Shown: positions 63,054 to 64,000 of the stretch, in pieces
Layout of the letters: each line of letters opens with the position of its first letter
How positions within the stretch are numbered: the stretch's first letter is position 1
Notes under the pieces: model-generated
The model's input: only the letters and a program-made list of their open reading frames with translations
Database searches by the model: none
What the model was told of the DNA's origin: nothing
Source: 13-2-20CM-66-19 sp963824395
Lineage (GTDB): Bacteria > Pseudomonadota > Gammaproteobacteria > Steroidobacterales > Steroidobacteraceae
Direction of reading: 5' to 3'
DNA length: 64,000 nucleotides
NCBI GenBank assembly: GCA_963824395.1
Contig: CAWGPF010000001.1
Coordinates: 1-64,000 of the forward strand
Position numbers and translations under genes: made by a program

Positions 63054-63203
63054 ATGATCCGCAAGCTCCCCGGCGGCAAGTACCGCCTCTACTCGCGCCA
63101 CCCCGACCCGCGCACCGGGCGGCGCCGCAACCTCGGCACCTTCGCCACGCGTGCCGCGGCCGAGAAGCACGAGCGGGCCGTGCAGTACTTCAAGCGCCAC
63201 TGA
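63054..63203 (+). CDS. 49-residue basic protein
   Basis: ATG 63054, with AGGAGG at 63041-63046. A 49 aa protein, very basic (IRKLPGGKYRLYSRHPDP, then RRRNLGTFATRAAAEKHERA and FKRH). Short homologues with the RNLGTF(A/K)TR core are familiar in proteobacteria. It resembles the N-terminal arm of phage-integrase-like proteins, but nothing follows. Role unknown. Confidence 0.75.
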   Translation: MIRKLPGGKYRLYSRHPDPRTGRRRNLGTFATRAAAEKHERAVQYFKRH

Positions 63204-63372
63204 GGCGCGCTCCGGCAGGAGTCTGGGCGCGCAGGCGGCGCGCGGGCGCCCGGTGCTAGAGTGGCGTGCCGAAGCAAAGCCACCGCCCGAGATTTCGCAT
63301 GCGCCGCACCTCCTGCCCGTACCCGATGTCCTCGAGCGCCCGGATGCGCAGGCTGCCGGACCGCAAGCGTCC

Positions 63373-64000
63373 GTGAGCGGGACGGCGCTTTCCGGCAGTG
63401 CGCCCGCGAGCGCCCCCCCCTCGGCGCTGCGCTGGGCGGTGCTCGCGCTCGCCGCGACGGCCATCTTCAGCAGTTACTACGAGTCCGACGCCATTGGGCC
63501 CATCGCGGACCTGCTGCTGCGCCGGCGCGGCTTCACCCAGGCGCAGATCGGCGATCTCACCGCGGTCATCAGCCTGCCGAACATCCTGCTCGCGGTTTTC
63601 AACGGCCTGCTGATCGATCGCTATGGACCGGCGCGGGTCACGCTGTGGGCGGCGGCGATCGGCTTCGTGGGCGCGGTGCTCACCGCGATCGGTACCCCCT
63701 ACTCGCTCATGTGGACCGGGCGGCTGATCTTTGGCATCAGCGAGGGCGCCATCTTCATCGCCCTGATCGCCGGCATTGCGCGCTGGTTCCCGCGCAGCGG
63801 CATCGCGCTCGCAACCGCTGCCTTCCTGAGCCTGGCGCGTGTCGGCTCGTTCTGCCTGGATACCTCGCCCACCTGGGCGCGCCCGCTGTACGAGGGTGGC
63901 TGGCAGCCGCCGCTGTGGCTCGGGGCGGGCATCACGGGGGTCGGTCTCCTCGCTGCGATCGCCTTCCGCCTCCTCGATGCCCGGCGTGCCGTGCTCCCCG
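63373..64000 (+). CDS. MFS transporter, N-terminal part (runs off the window)
   Basis: The open frame continues to the end of the window. GTG 63373 is the assumed start. The frame is open further upstream, so it may begin earlier. Six hydrophobic segments are visible: about residues 22-40, 58-78, 82-100, 110-128, 140-158 and 178-195. LLIDRYGPARVTL is the loop motif of major facilitator proteins. Substrate unknown. Confidence 0.8.
   Translation, partial: MSGTALSGSAPASAPPSALRWAVLALAATAIFSSYYESDAIGPIADLLLRRRGFTQAQIGDLTAVISLPNILLAVFNGLLIDRYGPARVTLWAAAIGFVGAVLTAIGTPYSLMWTGRLIFGISEGAIFIALIAGIARWFPRSGIALATAAFLSLARVGSFCLDTSPTWARPLYEGGWQPPLWLGAGITGVGLLAAIAFRLLDARRAVLP

Overview
The window looks like a chromosomal stretch of a GC-rich, Gram-negative bacterium, most likely a gammaproteobacterium of the Xanthomonadales/Nevskiales/Steroidobacter type. 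This is inferred from gene content (TonB-dependent receptor, UrcA protein, cytochrome P460 pair, DUF4189 protein, many Sec/Tat/lipoprotein signals, class I c-di-GMP riboswitch) and not from any marker gene. No rRNA or complete tRNA gene was seen.

Region 1 (1-8231) is a huge inverted repeat with ~4.05 kb arms around a ~112 bp unique centre. Each arm holds three consecutive tyrosine-recombinase genes, which is the layout of a Recombinase-In-Trio (RIT) element, plus two small passenger ORFs pointing the other way. The right arm (5204-8009) has three intact recombinases linked by ATGA start/stop overlaps. The left arm is decayed by frameshifts. Its divergence is uneven: the ritA/ritB 5' part differs clearly while ritC and the passengers are nearly identical. 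The unique centre carries the last codons of a beta-ketoacyl-ACP synthase gene. The right arm runs into a 5'-truncated rhs gene.

Region 2 (8.1-18.1 kb) is scarred accessory DNA: an Rhs C-terminus with a candidate toxin tail and a lipoprotein neighbour, a composite IS3 scar, and two large-serine-recombinase remnants. Four direct copies of GCCCCCGCTACCA (10971, 13149, 15345, 18105) look like a tRNA 3' end or phage/island attachment core and divide the region into three islets. These carry a membrane protein, a secreted beta-helix protein, a small cytosolic protein and a Tat-exported aldo/keto reductase.

Region 3 (18-35.8 kb) is mixed: a frameshifted double GNAT, a secreted hypothetical, an EVE/HNH-type candidate modification-dependent restriction enzyme, a quinone-reductase-like enzyme, an S74 self-cleaving surface protein, UrcA, a Baeyer-Villiger monooxygenase, an Asp/Glu racemase-like protein lacking both catalytic cysteines, a repeat-rich single-pass membrane protein, a membrane spermidine-synthase-like protein and a PQQ-like beta-propeller.

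Region 4 (36-64 kb) has higher GC and looks like core or long-resident genome: DUF4189, two tandem cytochrome P460 genes, a TonB-dependent receptor, a c-di-GMP-I riboswitch upstream of an Ig/fibronectin-like secreted protein, a ModF-like double ABC ATPase, a multicopper oxidase, a BBE-type flavin oxidase, a ROK kinase overlapping a SnoaL-like lipoprotein, a metallophosphoesterase, an MBL-fold hydrolase, an orphan HyuA-like protein, a small cytochrome c, a LysR/amino-acid permease/TauD cluster and the start of an MFS transporter. Several very short genes (37, 46 and 49 aa) with good ribosome binding sites lie between them.
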